64,000 nucleotides of DNA from Agromyces laixinhei. Lineage in GTDB: Bacteria > Actinomycetota > Actinomycetes > Actinomycetales > Microbacteriaceae. Below are positions 26,391 through 35,100 of this stretch, piece after piece. A program made the position numbers and the translations under genes. Positions within the stretch are counted from its first letter, which is position 1. Each line of letters starts with the position of its first letter. Under the pieces are notes generated by a model. That model did no database searches and had not been told where the DNA came from. It saw only the letters and a list, made by a program, of their open reading frames with translations. The stretch spans positions 620,001-684,000 of the forward strand of contig NZ_CP040872.1 in assembly GCF_006337065.1 (NCBI RefSeq), given 5' to 3'.

Positions 26391-27551
26391 TCACCTGATT
26401 TCGTTGACTTCGGCGAGGGCGGAAGAGTTCTCTTCAAGGGTGGCGAATGTCTCGTACCGGATGTCGGTACCGGAGACCCCGGAGGCCCGCAGCTCTGCAA
26501 CGGTGTGCGAGACCATCCCGGGAGACCCGCACACCATGGCGAGTCGGCCCGCCCAGGATCGATGGCCCGCTGCGGTGGACCCCACCAGCCCCTGGAGTCC
26601 GGGGTAGCTGGGGTCGTCGGAGACCACCGGGTGGTAGTCGAACCACGGCTGGAGAGCCAGGTTCGTGAGCTTCTCGTGCTCGTACAGGTTCCAGGGCAAT
26701 CGGGCGCCGTGGAACAGCGTGACCTGACGCCCCGTGCCCGTGGACTCCCACTGCCGGCGCACCTGATCCAGCCCAGCGATCAGCGGGGCGAGCCCGGTGC
26801 CGCCGGCCACCAGGAGCAAGTCGCGGGTATCGGCGGGAACGGTCAGCTGATCGCCCATCGCGGCGCCCAGCCTCACGGTGTCGCCGGGAGCGAGCTTGCG
26901 CACTGCGGTGCTGCTGAACTGCCCGCCGGGCACGAGCTGAACGTGCAGCTCGAGCGTTCTGTCGTCGCGGGGTGCGTTCGCCGGGGTGACATAGCGCCAG
27001 AGGCGCGGCAACCGCCCCATCTCCATGGCCATCGACTGTCCGGCGCGATAGTCCATCGCCGTCTCCATCTGCAGCTGAAGCACCGTCACGTCCATACCGC
27101 GCCGGTCAACGGAAACCACCGACGCATCCCACCACGGCGGCGAGTCATCTGCCGCGTCCTCCGCGGCGACGACCATGACCTTGGCGATCAGCCCGTATGC
27201 AGCAGACCAATCCGCTGCGACGCTCTCGGTCCACTCCGCGCCGAGGAACCGCTTGAGCGTGGCCAGCAATGACGCCCCCACAGCCGAATAGTGTTCGGAG
27301 ATGACCGCGAACCGGCGGTGGTCACGGCCCAGTTGCTGGATGAAACCGGTGACCTCCTCCAGACGGTCCACGTTGCTCACGATGTGCCCGATCGCGGCGA
27401 AGAGCTTGTCGCGCTGGTTGGCCATCGACACCGGGAACATGTCGCGCAGTTCGGGATGGCCGACGAACAGGTGCGAATAGAAGTACAGCGGTGCGTCATC
27501 GCCCACCGCAACCACGTCGGCCCAGGTCCGTTTCAGTGCTTCAACATCCAT
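26391..27551 (-). CDS. Divergent flavohaemoglobin-like protein (globin plus ferredoxin-reductase-type module)
   Basis: 386 residues from ATG 27551, chosen because GAGGA lies seven bases upstream and MDVEALKRTWADVV aligns with a globin A helix; longer in-frame starts (27608) lack an SD. Globin residues: Y25 (B10), F39 (CD1), Q46 (E7), H78 (F8). The reductase half has GGTGLAPLIAGL for NAD(P) binding, but the usual RxYS flavin motif reads WRYVTPANAP and the C-terminal FGP motif is replaced by YETFAT. So haem and NAD sites look intact while flavin contacts are altered. Could be a group II flavohaemoglobin with a different reductant or role. First gene of the three-gene unit. Confidence 0.82.
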   Translation of the reverse strand: MDVEALKRTWADVVAVGDDAPLYFYSHLFVGHPELRDMFPVSMANQRDKLFAAIGHIVSNVDRLEEVTGFIQQLGRDHRRFAVISEHYSAVGASLLATLKRFLGAEWTESVAADWSAAYGLIAKVMVVAAEDAADDSPPWWDASVVSVDRRGMDVTVLQLQMETAMDYRAGQSMAMEMGRLPRLWRYVTPANAPRDDRTLELHVQLVPGGQFSSTAVRKLAPGDTVRLGAAMGDQLTVPADTRDLLLVAGGTGLAPLIAGLDQVRRQWESTGTGRQVTLFHGARLPWNLYEHEKLTNLALQPWFDYHPVVSDDPSYPGLQGLVGSTAAGHRSWAGRLAMVCGSPGMVSHTVAELRASGVSGTDIRYETFATLEENSSALAEVNEIR

Positions 27552-27703
27552 GACGCGGTCCTCGTCGGGTTTCAACCATCGCAGCGGAGAGTTCAGCAGT
27601 CGCAGCATGGCTTGGACCCATGGGGGGCGTGCCCGGCCGGCGCTCGAAGTTCCGCAGCGTGTTCGCCTGTGATCTCCCAAACAAAGAGCCTCCGTGTGAT
27701 TCG

Positions 27704-27716
27704 ACCTGATACAGGT
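27704..27716. promoter_or_regulatory. Palindrome ACCTGATACAGGT, candidate operator
   Basis: Perfect five-base arms (ACCTG/CAGGT) around ATA, about 150 bases before the start of the divergent flavohaemoglobin gene on the minus strand. It is the best symmetric site in the intergenic region and could bind an NO- or redox-responsive repressor. It does not match an NsrR site I know. Confidence 0.35.
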
Positions 27717-27748
27717 GTTTCCCGGGCACTCCGGATCGCGCATCCAAC

Positions 27749-27778
27749 GCGAACGCCCCCGCGGGCGGGGACGTTCGC
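27749..27778 (-). terminator. Terminator downstream of the HAD phosphatase gene
   Basis: GCGAACG (27749-27755) pairs with CGTTCGC (27772-27778), with an inner CCCC/GGGG pairing around a short GC loop and one mismatch between. It lies about 120 bases after the HAD gene stop on the minus strand. Confidence 0.5.
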
Positions 27779-27899
27779 CGAGGTCTCGTCGACGTCGACG
27801 AGAGGAAGTCGGGTACCGGGTTACCCCACTTTAGGGGTCAAAACCTGATCTGGATACCCCCGTGCGGAGTTCTCCAGAACGCGACGAGCTTCTCGGGTG

Positions 27900-28697
27900 T
27901 CAGAGCTCGGTCTCGACCGGCGCCTTCGCCACGAGGTCGGCGACGCCCTCGAGGATCTCGTCGGGCCGGAACGGGTACTTCTCGATCTCGGCCTCGTCGC
28001 TGATGCCGGTCATCACGAGGATCGTGTGCAGTCCGGCCTCGATGCCAGCGACGATGTCGGTGTCCATGCGGTCGCCGATCATCGCGGTGTTCTCGGAGTG
28101 CGCGCCGATCTTGTTGAGCGCCGAGCGGAACATCATCGGGTTCGGCTTGCCGACGACGTACGGCTCCTTGCCCGTTGCCTTGGTGATGAGCGCGGCGATG
28201 GCGCCGGTCGCCGGCAGCGGGCCGTCGGCCGAGGGGCCGGTGGCGTCGGGGTTCGTGACGATGAATCGGGCGCCCGCCCTGATCAGGCGGATCGCCTTCG
28301 TGATCGCCTCGAACGAGTAGTTGCGCGTCTCGCCGACGACGACGAAGTCGGGGGCCGCCTCGGTCATCACGAAGCCGGCATCGTGGAGCGCCGTGAGGAT
28401 GCCCGCCTCACCGATGACGAACGCCGTGCCGCCGGGCAGCTGCGACTTCAGGAAATCGGCGGTCGCGAGGGCGCTCGTCCAGAGGCGGTCCTCGGGCACG
28501 TTGAGGCCCGACGCCCGCAACCGCGCCGAGAGATCGCGAGCGGTGAAGATCGAGTTGTTCGTCAGCACGAGGTAGGGAGTGCCGGCGTCCTCCCACTGCT
28601 GCAGCAGCTCGGCCGCCCCCGGCAGCGCATGGTTCTCGTGCACGAGCACGCCGTCCATGTCGGTCAGCCAGCACTCGACCTCTTCACGTCGTGACAT
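27900..28697 (-). CDS. HAD-superfamily class IIA sugar phosphatase, NagD-like
   Basis: 265 residues. HAD motif I DMDGV (D13, D15), motif II LTNNS (T46), motif III lysine in VGKPNPMMF and motif IV GDRMDTDI are in order, with a class IIA cap in between. NagD-like enzymes dephosphorylate small sugar or nucleotide phosphates. The start is leaderless: TAGGCT (complement of 28704-28709) is exactly six bases from ATG and no SD exists. The divalent metal used is Mg2+; no link to the neighbouring MntR gene is obvious. Confidence 0.9.
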   Translation of the reverse strand: MSRREEVECWLTDMDGVLVHENHALPGAAELLQQWEDAGTPYLVLTNNSIFTARDLSARLRASGLNVPEDRLWTSALATADFLKSQLPGGTAFVIGEAGILTALHDAGFVMTEAAPDFVVVGETRNYSFEAITKAIRLIRAGARFIVTNPDATGPSADGPLPATGAIAALITKATGKEPYVVGKPNPMMFRSALNKIGAHSENTAMIGDRMDTDIVAGIEAGLHTILVMTGISDEAEIEKYPFRPDEILEGVADLVAKAPVETEL

Positions 28698-28703
28698 GCC
28701 ACC

Positions 28704-28709
28704 AGCCTA
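28704..28709 (-). promoter_or_regulatory. Leaderless -10 box of the HAD phosphatase gene
   Basis: Minus strand TAGGCT, six bases, ATG. One of a set of such starts in this window. Confidence 0.55.
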
Positions 28710-28747
28710 GGCTCACGCTTCTGAAGTTGTTGACCGCGCGCCGCGCG

Positions 28748-29416
28748 CTACGCCGAGACCCAGATCGCCGCGGCGACCTCGCGCGCGAGCACCAGCTGCA
28801 CGGCCGCCCCGGCGACGCGGGCACTGACGAGGAGGCGTTCAGCGGAGGCATCCGTCACCTCGATCTCGATGCCGGGGCCGACGCCTGATGCCTCGAGACC
28901 GCGCAGCACCGAGGGGTCGCGGTCGCTGATGCGCAGCACCGTGCCGTGATGGCCGGCCGGCGCCTCGGCGAGCAGCAGTGCCGGCTCGCGGGCGAGCGCG
29001 CCATCCGCCGAGGGGATGGGGTCGCCGTGCGGGTCGCGCAGCGGCCTCCCGAGTCGAGCGTCGATGGCCTCGAGCAGGCGGTCGGAGATCGCGTGCTCGA
29101 GGATCTCGGCCTCGTCGTGCACCTCGTCCCAGCCGTAGCCCATCTCCTGCACGAGCCACGTCTCGATGAGCCGGTGGCGACGCACCACCGCGAGTGCGCG
29201 CGCAGTTCCCGTGTCGGTGAGCCGCACGGCACCGTAGGGCACATGCGAGACGAGCCCGTGCGCGGCCATCTTCTTCACCATCTCGGTGACCGATGAGGGA
29301 GCGACGCCGAGCTTGCCTGCCAGCACCGACGGGGTGATGGGGTCAGGCTGCCATTCGGTGTGCGAGTACACCGTCTTCAGGTAGTCCTCGATCGCGGGAC
29401 TCTGGTTGCTGGGCAT
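28748..29416 (-). CDS. mntR: DtxR/MntR-family metal-dependent repressor
   Basis: 222 residues. N-terminal winged helix 1-65 (IEDYLKTVYSH, TPSVLAGKLGVAPSSVTEMVKKM), then a metal-binding dimerisation domain with the family's YGWDEVHDEAEILEHAIS helix (H, E and H ligands near 100-113), and a C-terminal FeoA/SH3-like domain. Next to mntH, with two palindromic operators at the mntH start, so manganese is the likely metal and mntH the target. The start is near-leaderless: TAGTCT (complement of 29424-29429) seven bases upstream. IdeR-type iron regulation is the alternative. Confidence 0.85.
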   Translation of the reverse strand: MPSNQSPAIEDYLKTVYSHTEWQPDPITPSVLAGKLGVAPSSVTEMVKKMAAHGLVSHVPYGAVRLTDTGTARALAVVRRHRLIETWLVQEMGYGWDEVHDEAEILEHAISDRLLEAIDARLGRPLRDPHGDPIPSADGALAREPALLLAEAPAGHHGTVLRISDRDPSVLRGLEASGVGPGIEIEVTDASAERLLVSARVAGAAVQLVLAREVAAAIWVSA

Positions 29417-29465
29417 CGGGCTCAGACTACCGGGCGGCGAGTCGCCGTGGCAGGCTCGGCCCGCG

Positions 29466-30875
29466 TCAGGCGCCCGTGAACACGAGCCAGAGCAGCACGC
29501 CGTTGAGCGTGATGAGAAACACGGATGCCGCGACGCCCGCCGCCGTCGTCGCCCAGTGATTCCGCCACCGGCCGAGCACGCCGGCCTTCGCGGTGAGCGC
29601 GACGAGCGGCACGAGCGCGAAGGGGATGCCGAACGAGAGCACGACCTGGCTGAGCACGAGCGAGAGGGTCGGGTCGAAGCCGAGCCAGAGGATCGCGAGT
29701 GCTGGGATCAGGGTGACGAGCCGGCGGAGGATGAGCGGCACCCGCACGTGCAGCAGCCCGTGCATGATCTCGGCGCCCGCGTACGCGCCGACCGAGGTCG
29801 AGGCGAGCCCTGAGGCGAGCAGCCCGACCGCGAACAGGGTCGCGATGACCGGCCCGAGTGCGACGCCGAGCGCGGCGTACGCGCCCTCGAGGCTGTCGGT
29901 GCCCTCGACGCCCGCGAGGTTCACGGCGGCGAGCAGCAGTATGGCGAGGTTCACGGTGCCGGCGATCGCCATCGCGATCGAGACGTCCCAGCGCGTGGCG
30001 CGCAGCAGCAGCCCGGTCGGCATTTTCGTCGCCGTGCCGGGCAGGAGCTCCGGGGCATCCGTGCCGCGGCTGATGCCGAAACCGTGCCACGCCGGCTTCG
30101 TCGTCGCGGCCCCGGTCGCAGGCGGAGCGGCGCGCCGTGTCGCGAATCGGTCGCGGCTGAGCGCCGAGTGCGCGTAGATGGCGTGCGGCATGATCGTCGC
30201 GCCGAGAATGGATGCCGCGAGCAGCACCGAGTTCGCATCGGCGAAGCGGGGCACGAGACCGCCGAGCATCCCGGCCGGGTCGGGCGGAGCGACGAAGACG
30301 CCCACGGTGAAGCCGACGGTGATGATCGCGAGCAACCCCATGATGACGAACTCGAAGGTGCGCGGCCCGCGTCGCGACTGCAGCACGAGCAGCGCGATCG
30401 AGACGGTGCCGGTGATGAGCCCGCCCCAGACGAGCGGCACGCCGAAGAGCAGGTTGAGGGCGACGGCGCCGCCGATGACCTCGGCGAGGTCGGTCGCCAT
30501 CGCGACGAGTTCGGCCTGCAGCCAATACGCCCGCCGGCCCCAGCGATTGCGGATGCGCCCGCCGAGCACCTCGGGCAGGCTCCGGCCGGTGACGATGCCG
30601 AGCTTCGCCGACAGGTACTGGATGAGCCACGCCATGACGTTGCCGAGCACGACGACCCAGACGAGCAGGTAGCCGTACTGCGCGCCGGCCGTCATGTTGC
30701 TCGCGACATTGCCGGGGTCGAGGTAGGCGACGCCCGCGACCAGGGCCGGGCCGATCAGCCATGCGGCGCGCGGCACGCTCGTGCGGCGACCCTGGCGAAC
30801 GGATGTCGCAGCGCCGCCGTCGTGCGGCGCACCGTCTCGGTCGGCTGCGACCTCATCGTCGAGAGTTTTAGGCAT
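29466..30875 (-). CDS. mntH: NRAMP-family manganese/divalent metal transporter
   Basis: 469 residues, about 11 membrane helices. The metal-site motifs are visible: DPGN at 53-56 in helix 1 and MPH at 229-231 in helix 6. A 35-residue charged N-terminal tail precedes helix 1, and the insertion around residues 245-290 is Ala/Pro-rich. Proton-coupled Mn2+ uptake across the plasma membrane. ATG 30875 was chosen over longer in-frame starts because the MntR-like operator overlaps it. It is followed 49 bases later by the mntR-type gene, same strand. Confidence 0.92.
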   Translation of the reverse strand: MPKTLDDEVAADRDGAPHDGGAATSVRQGRRTSVPRAAWLIGPALVAGVAYLDPGNVASNMTAGAQYGYLLVWVVVLGNVMAWLIQYLSAKLGIVTGRSLPEVLGGRIRNRWGRRAYWLQAELVAMATDLAEVIGGAVALNLLFGVPLVWGGLITGTVSIALLVLQSRRGPRTFEFVIMGLLAIITVGFTVGVFVAPPDPAGMLGGLVPRFADANSVLLAASILGATIMPHAIYAHSALSRDRFATRRAAPPATGAATTKPAWHGFGISRGTDAPELLPGTATKMPTGLLLRATRWDVSIAMAIAGTVNLAILLLAAVNLAGVEGTDSLEGAYAALGVALGPVIATLFAVGLLASGLASTSVGAYAGAEIMHGLLHVRVPLILRRLVTLIPALAILWLGFDPTLSLVLSQVVLSFGIPFALVPLVALTAKAGVLGRWRNHWATTAAGVAASVFLITLNGVLLWLVFTGA

Positions 30876-30909
30876 ACCGAAATCATAGCGATATTTCGGT
30901 ACACCGAAA
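30867..30909. promoter_or_regulatory. Two MntR/DtxR-type operators at the mntH start
   Basis: TTTAGG-CATA-CCGAAA at 30867-30882 and TTTCGG-TACA-CCGAAA at 30894-30909. Both are 16-base palindromes with the same arms; the second is perfect in its arms. Centres are 27 bases apart. The first covers the mntH ATG, so metal-loaded repressor would block both initiation and early elongation. The divergent gene at 30947 might also be affected. Confidence 0.7.
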
Positions 30910-30946
30910 GCCTCGGAAGCCCGTATCGTTGAAGGCGGGGGAACAC

Positions 30947-31282
30947 ATGGCGCAGCGTCGATCGATCTGGCGGTCACGTTCGCGAGCCGAGGTGGCCGAA
31001 CCGCCCGGTGCGGACGACGATCCGTACGCGCTCTACCTGCGCTGGGTCGAGGCGGGGCGCCCGTCGCTCGACGGTTCCGAGCGGGCAGCCGACCCGCCGA
31101 TCGGCGGCGATCCCGATGACTTCGCAACCGACGGCGAGACGCCGGAAGGGCTCGTCGACGATACCGGCGCCGACGTCAGGCCGGCATCGACTCCGAGCAC
31201 CGGCCACGTCAATGCCGTCGGCGAGTCGACGGGCGCGGTGGCCTCGATCCGCCGCCGGTTCTGGCCCTTCGGTCGGGGCTAG
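30947..31282 (+). CDS. Hypothetical hydrophilic protein, 111 residues
   Basis: ATG 30947; an in-frame TTG at 30929 is possible. The protein is charged and soluble with a basic start (AQRRSIWRSRSRAE), an acidic middle (DDDPYALYLRWVEAGRP) and a basic end (IRRRFWPFGRG). The motif DPYALYLRWVEAG looks like a short conserved helix. Divergent from mntH and sharing its operator region. No family recognised; a metal-related function is only a guess from position. Confidence 0.5.
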   Translation: MAQRRSIWRSRSRAEVAEPPGADDDPYALYLRWVEAGRPSLDGSERAADPPIGGDPDDFATDGETPEGLVDDTGADVRPASTPSTGHVNAVGESTGAVASIRRRFWPFGRG

Positions 31283-31337
31283 CCTGATCGCGGGTGCCCG
31301 GGCGCACATGTCTCGCCGAGCCGCGACCGCCGCGAAG

Positions 31338-31349
31338 TACCCTTGCAGG
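31338..31349 (+). promoter_or_regulatory. Leaderless promoter of the SpoU methyltransferase gene
   Basis: TACCCT at 31338-31343, then six bases, then GTG 31350. No SD site. Confidence 0.5.
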
Positions 31350-32009
31350 GTGCCACCCGAACCGACGCCCGAGCAAGAGCCGACGCCCGAGCCCGCAGCG
31401 ACCTCCCACGGCGTCGGCCCCTGGCCGGGCGGCCCCGAAGCCTGGCCCGACGAGCCGCACTTCGACCCCGAGCTGCTCGAACTCGGCGACACGCGCAACG
31501 TCATCGACCGCTACCGGTACTGGCGCATGGAGGCGATCGTCGCCGATCTCGACGAGCAGCGGCACCCGTTCCACGTCGCCATCGAGAACTGGCAGCACGA
31601 CATGAACATCGGCTCGATCGTGCGCAGCGCCAACGCATTCGCCGCCGACACCGTGCACATCATCGGCCGCCGCCGCTGGAACAAGCGTGGCGCGATGGTC
31701 ACCGATCGCTACCAGCACGTCGTCTACCACCCGGATGTCGCGGCCTTCGCCGAGTGGGCGCACGAGGCATCCGTGCCCGTGATCGCCGTCGACAACGTCG
31801 AGGGCTCCGTGCCCATCGAGGCATTCGCGTGGCCGGAGGTCTGCGTGCTGCTCTTCGGGCAGGAGGGTCCGGGTCTCTCGCCCGAGGCGACGGCCGCGGC
31901 CGACGCGATCGTCGAGATCACGCAGTACGGCTCGACCCGATCGCTCAACGCGAGCGCCGCCGCCGCCATCGCGATGCACTCGTGGGTGCTCACGCACGCC
32001 GCACGCTGA
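31350..32009 (+). CDS. TrmH/SpoU-family RNA 2'-O-methyltransferase
   Basis: 219 residues. SPOUT knot motifs in order: motif 1 NIGSIVRSANAF, motif 2 LLFGQEGPGLS and motif 3 STRSLNASAAAAIA. The N-terminal 25 residues are Pro/Glu-rich. The family methylates a ribose 2'-OH in tRNA or rRNA using S-adenosylmethionine; the exact nucleotide is not predictable. GTG 31350 is favoured because a TACCCT -10 box lies six bases before it; the open frame extends further upstream in an overlapping region without such a signal. Confidence 0.85.
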   Translation: MPPEPTPEQEPTPEPAATSHGVGPWPGGPEAWPDEPHFDPELLELGDTRNVIDRYRYWRMEAIVADLDEQRHPFHVAIENWQHDMNIGSIVRSANAFAADTVHIIGRRRWNKRGAMVTDRYQHVVYHPDVAAFAEWAHEASVPVIAVDNVEGSVPIEAFAWPEVCVLLFGQEGPGLSPEATAAADAIVEITQYGSTRSLNASAAAAIAMHSWVLTHAAR

Positions 32010-32153
32010 GGCGGAGGACGGCGCGGCACCGGATGTCGCACATCTCCCGCTGACGCGTGCGGCTCGCGCACGAACGCAGTACGGTGGTGCCGCTCGCGCG
32101 ATTCGCAATTGCACCGGCGAGGAACATCCTCGACGCCGAGCGACGGGAGAATG

Positions 32154-35100
32154 ATGCGCGGGCGCTCTCGATTCTTCGCGGGTTCGGCCGGCCTCACGGC
32201 GGCTCTGATCGTGTTCGCACTCACCGTGCCGCCGGCCGCGGCCGCACCCGCCCTGCCCGTGAATCTCGTTGCATCGACGACGGCAGCTGGGGCGGCTGCT
32301 GAAGACCCAGCGACGGCAGCCGACGATCCGGCCTGCGAGTTGCCACTGGCATCGACGTTCCACTACACCGGGGAACCGGTGCAGTGCACGGTGCCCGGCG
32401 GCATCACCTCGCTCACCGTGACCGTCATCGGCGGGCATGGCGGCTCGTGCCAGACCTGCGGCGCAGGAGGGTACGCAGGCGAGGTCGTCGCCACGTTGCC
32501 GGTGCAACCGGGTGATCCGATCCGCATCTGGGTCGGGCAGGCGGGCCAGGATCACGGCGGCTGGGGAGTGGCGCCGGGCGGTGGCCGGGGCACCAGCGCG
32601 CTCGGGTACGACGGTGCGGGTGGAGGCGGAGCCAGTGGGGTCGGCATCGGTACCGGCGACGACGTCACCCCGCTCGTCGTCGCGGGCGGCGGTGGCGGCG
32701 GTGGCGGCAACGGTGAAGGAGCGAACGGCGAGCCCGGCGGCGCTGGTGGAGCAGGAAGTCGGCCGCCCACCGACGGAAAGGATGGCGGCACCACGCCCAG
32801 GTTCGCTAAGGACCTCATCGGGATCGGCGGAGCGGGCGGGCACGGCGGCGGTGCCCGCGGCCCGGTCGGATTTCCCGGTGACAGCCCGCTGACTGAACTC
32901 TTCTCGGCGGGCGGCGGCGGCGGTGGTGGCTTCTCGCACGGCGGTGACGGCGGCGGGGGCGCGAGTGCCGGGCTGATCCCGTTCCCCGGTGGGGGCGGTG
33001 GGGGAGGTGGCGGAGGTGATTCCGGGGTGGCGTTCCCTGCTGAATCCCTGCTCTACACGCTCTCCGGCGCTCACACCGACGGGATCGTGACGCTGACGAC
33101 CGACGAAACCGTGCTGCGCGACTGCACGCAGTGGGGCTCCGTCGACCTACCGGAGAATGTGCGCACAGTGCAGGCCATCGCGGTGGGCGGTCAGGGAGGC
33201 CATGCCAACGGAAAGGGTTCCGGAAAGCCTGGTTTCGGCGCTCGCCTCGACGCGACGATCCATATCAACCCCGACTTCCCCTCGCGACTGGAGGTCGCGG
33301 CCGGATGCGCAGGCACCGGTGGGGGTGGCGATGGCTATGGCAACGGCGGCTGGCAGGGAACGGCCGCAGGAGACGGCTTCAGCGGAGGCGGAGGCGGAGG
33401 TGGCAGCGTCATCCAGGATGAGGGCGGGCCGATCATCGTGGCCGGCGGCGGAGGCGGCCCGGGCGGCGCCTCGAACGGGTCCGACACCACCGGCGGCATC
33501 GGCGGCAACGGAGGAGACGGCGGCCACGGACTTGGTCAAGCGGGCGCCGGGTCGGGTGGCGACGGCAGGGGCTTCGACGCAGGCCAAGGCGGTACCGGCG
33601 GCGGCAACGGCTGGATCAACGGCCAGAACGGCGAGGATTCCGGTCTTCTCGACGCGGCAGGGGCAGGCGGCGGCGGAGGTGGAGGCTTCATCCTTCCACA
33701 CTCGGGCGGCGGCATCGGCGGCGGCAACGGCGGTGCGCTCGCGGGTGGCGGCGGCGGCGGGGCCGGCGCATCCTATGCACGAGACGGTGCCGCGACCGAC
33801 GTGCGCACCGCCGTGTCCGGCCAGTCGGGCAACGGATTCATCTTCCTCAGGTGGGAGAAACCGATCCCAGCGCAGGTCACGGTCGTCGGTGGAGACGACC
33901 AACAGGCGTTGGTCGGCTCGGAATACGCACAGCCGCTCACGGTCGAAGTCACCGACCAGAACGACCTGCCGCTCGGCGGTGCAGAGATATTCTTCGTCGC
34001 GCCGGGGTCGGGCCCATCCGTCGGATTCGCCGGCGGTGCGAACATTGAAAGCGTCATGACGAACGGCGACGGCATCGCCGTGTCATCCACCTTGACGGCG
34101 AATCAGACCGCGGGCCGGTTCGAAGTCGACGTCGGCAGCATCTCGACTTCGGCGCGGGCCCGTTTCTCGCTGCAGAACGTCATGGGCTCGACGACCACGT
34201 CACAGCCGGAGCGAAGCACGGTGGTGTTCGGTCAGCCGAACTCCGACACGGCGACCGTGGCCGGCGATGGGCCTCGGCCGAGCGGCGAGGTCAGCTTCTC
34301 GCTCTGCGGACCGCTCGCTTCAGCGGATGGCTGTGCCGCAGGTGGGGCGGACGCCGGTTCAGCAGAGCTCTCCGGCACCTCGCTCGGCAGTGCCACTGCC
34401 ACGTCGCCGTCCCGCGCGGCGGGGTCACCGGGCACGTGGTGCTACCGCGCCGACTACGCAGGCGACGGCACCTATGGGCCGTCGCTGGATGCATCTCCCG
34501 ATGGGTGCTTCACGGTCACCAAAGCGGCCACGACGACCACCCTGTCCGTGACGCCGCCGGCACCGGTATCGGGCGAGCCGATCACGCTCACTGCCCAGGT
34601 GTCCGTGACAGCGCCGGGTGCAGGACAGCCGATCGGCACCGTCACCTTCACCGACGCAACCACCGTGCTCGGAGCGGCTGCCGTGGATGCATCCGGCTCG
34701 GCCGCGCTGACGACCGCCGCACTCTCGGTGGGCGAACACGGTCTGGTCGCGCATTACTCGGGCGACGCGAACCTGCTCGCTTCATCCTCGTCGGAGCACG
34801 AGGTCCCCGTCATCCGCGCGACGTCGACGTCCACGCTTTCCGCTTCACCGGATGCCGCTGTGTTCGGGCAGGACGTGACACTGGACATCAGCGTCGCGGC
34901 CGTCGCGCCCGGCAGGGGGATCCCCTCGGGATCGGCCCGAATCAGCACGGGGACGATTGACCTTGGCACCGTCGAACTGCGGGATGGCGCAGCATCCCTG
35001 TCGACATCCGCACTCCCTGTCGGCGAGAACGCGGTGACGTTGCGCTACGGCGGCGACGATGTGTTCACCTCGTCGACGGACACCACAACGGTGATCGTGG

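Larger units (their letters stand above)
27552..27899. other. Gene-free stretch upstream of the flavohaemoglobin unit
   Basis: 348 bases without a convincing gene. It holds the minus-strand promoter region of the flavohaemoglobin unit, a 13-base palindrome at 27704-27716, a hairpin at 27749-27778 and an inverted repeat GGGTA-n6-TACCC at 27811-27826. Its GC content is lower than the flanks near 27660-27720. Confidence 0.5.

Noticed and set aside
30947-31282. Treating the protein divergent from mntH as a manganese chaperone
   Set aside because: It has no Cys/His cluster or known metal motif; position next to the operators is not enough.
32600-33800. Repetitive DNA that might be a CRISPR or minisatellite array
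   Set aside because: The repeats are irregular GGC/GGT/GGA glycine codons within one open frame; no constant repeat with unique spacers.
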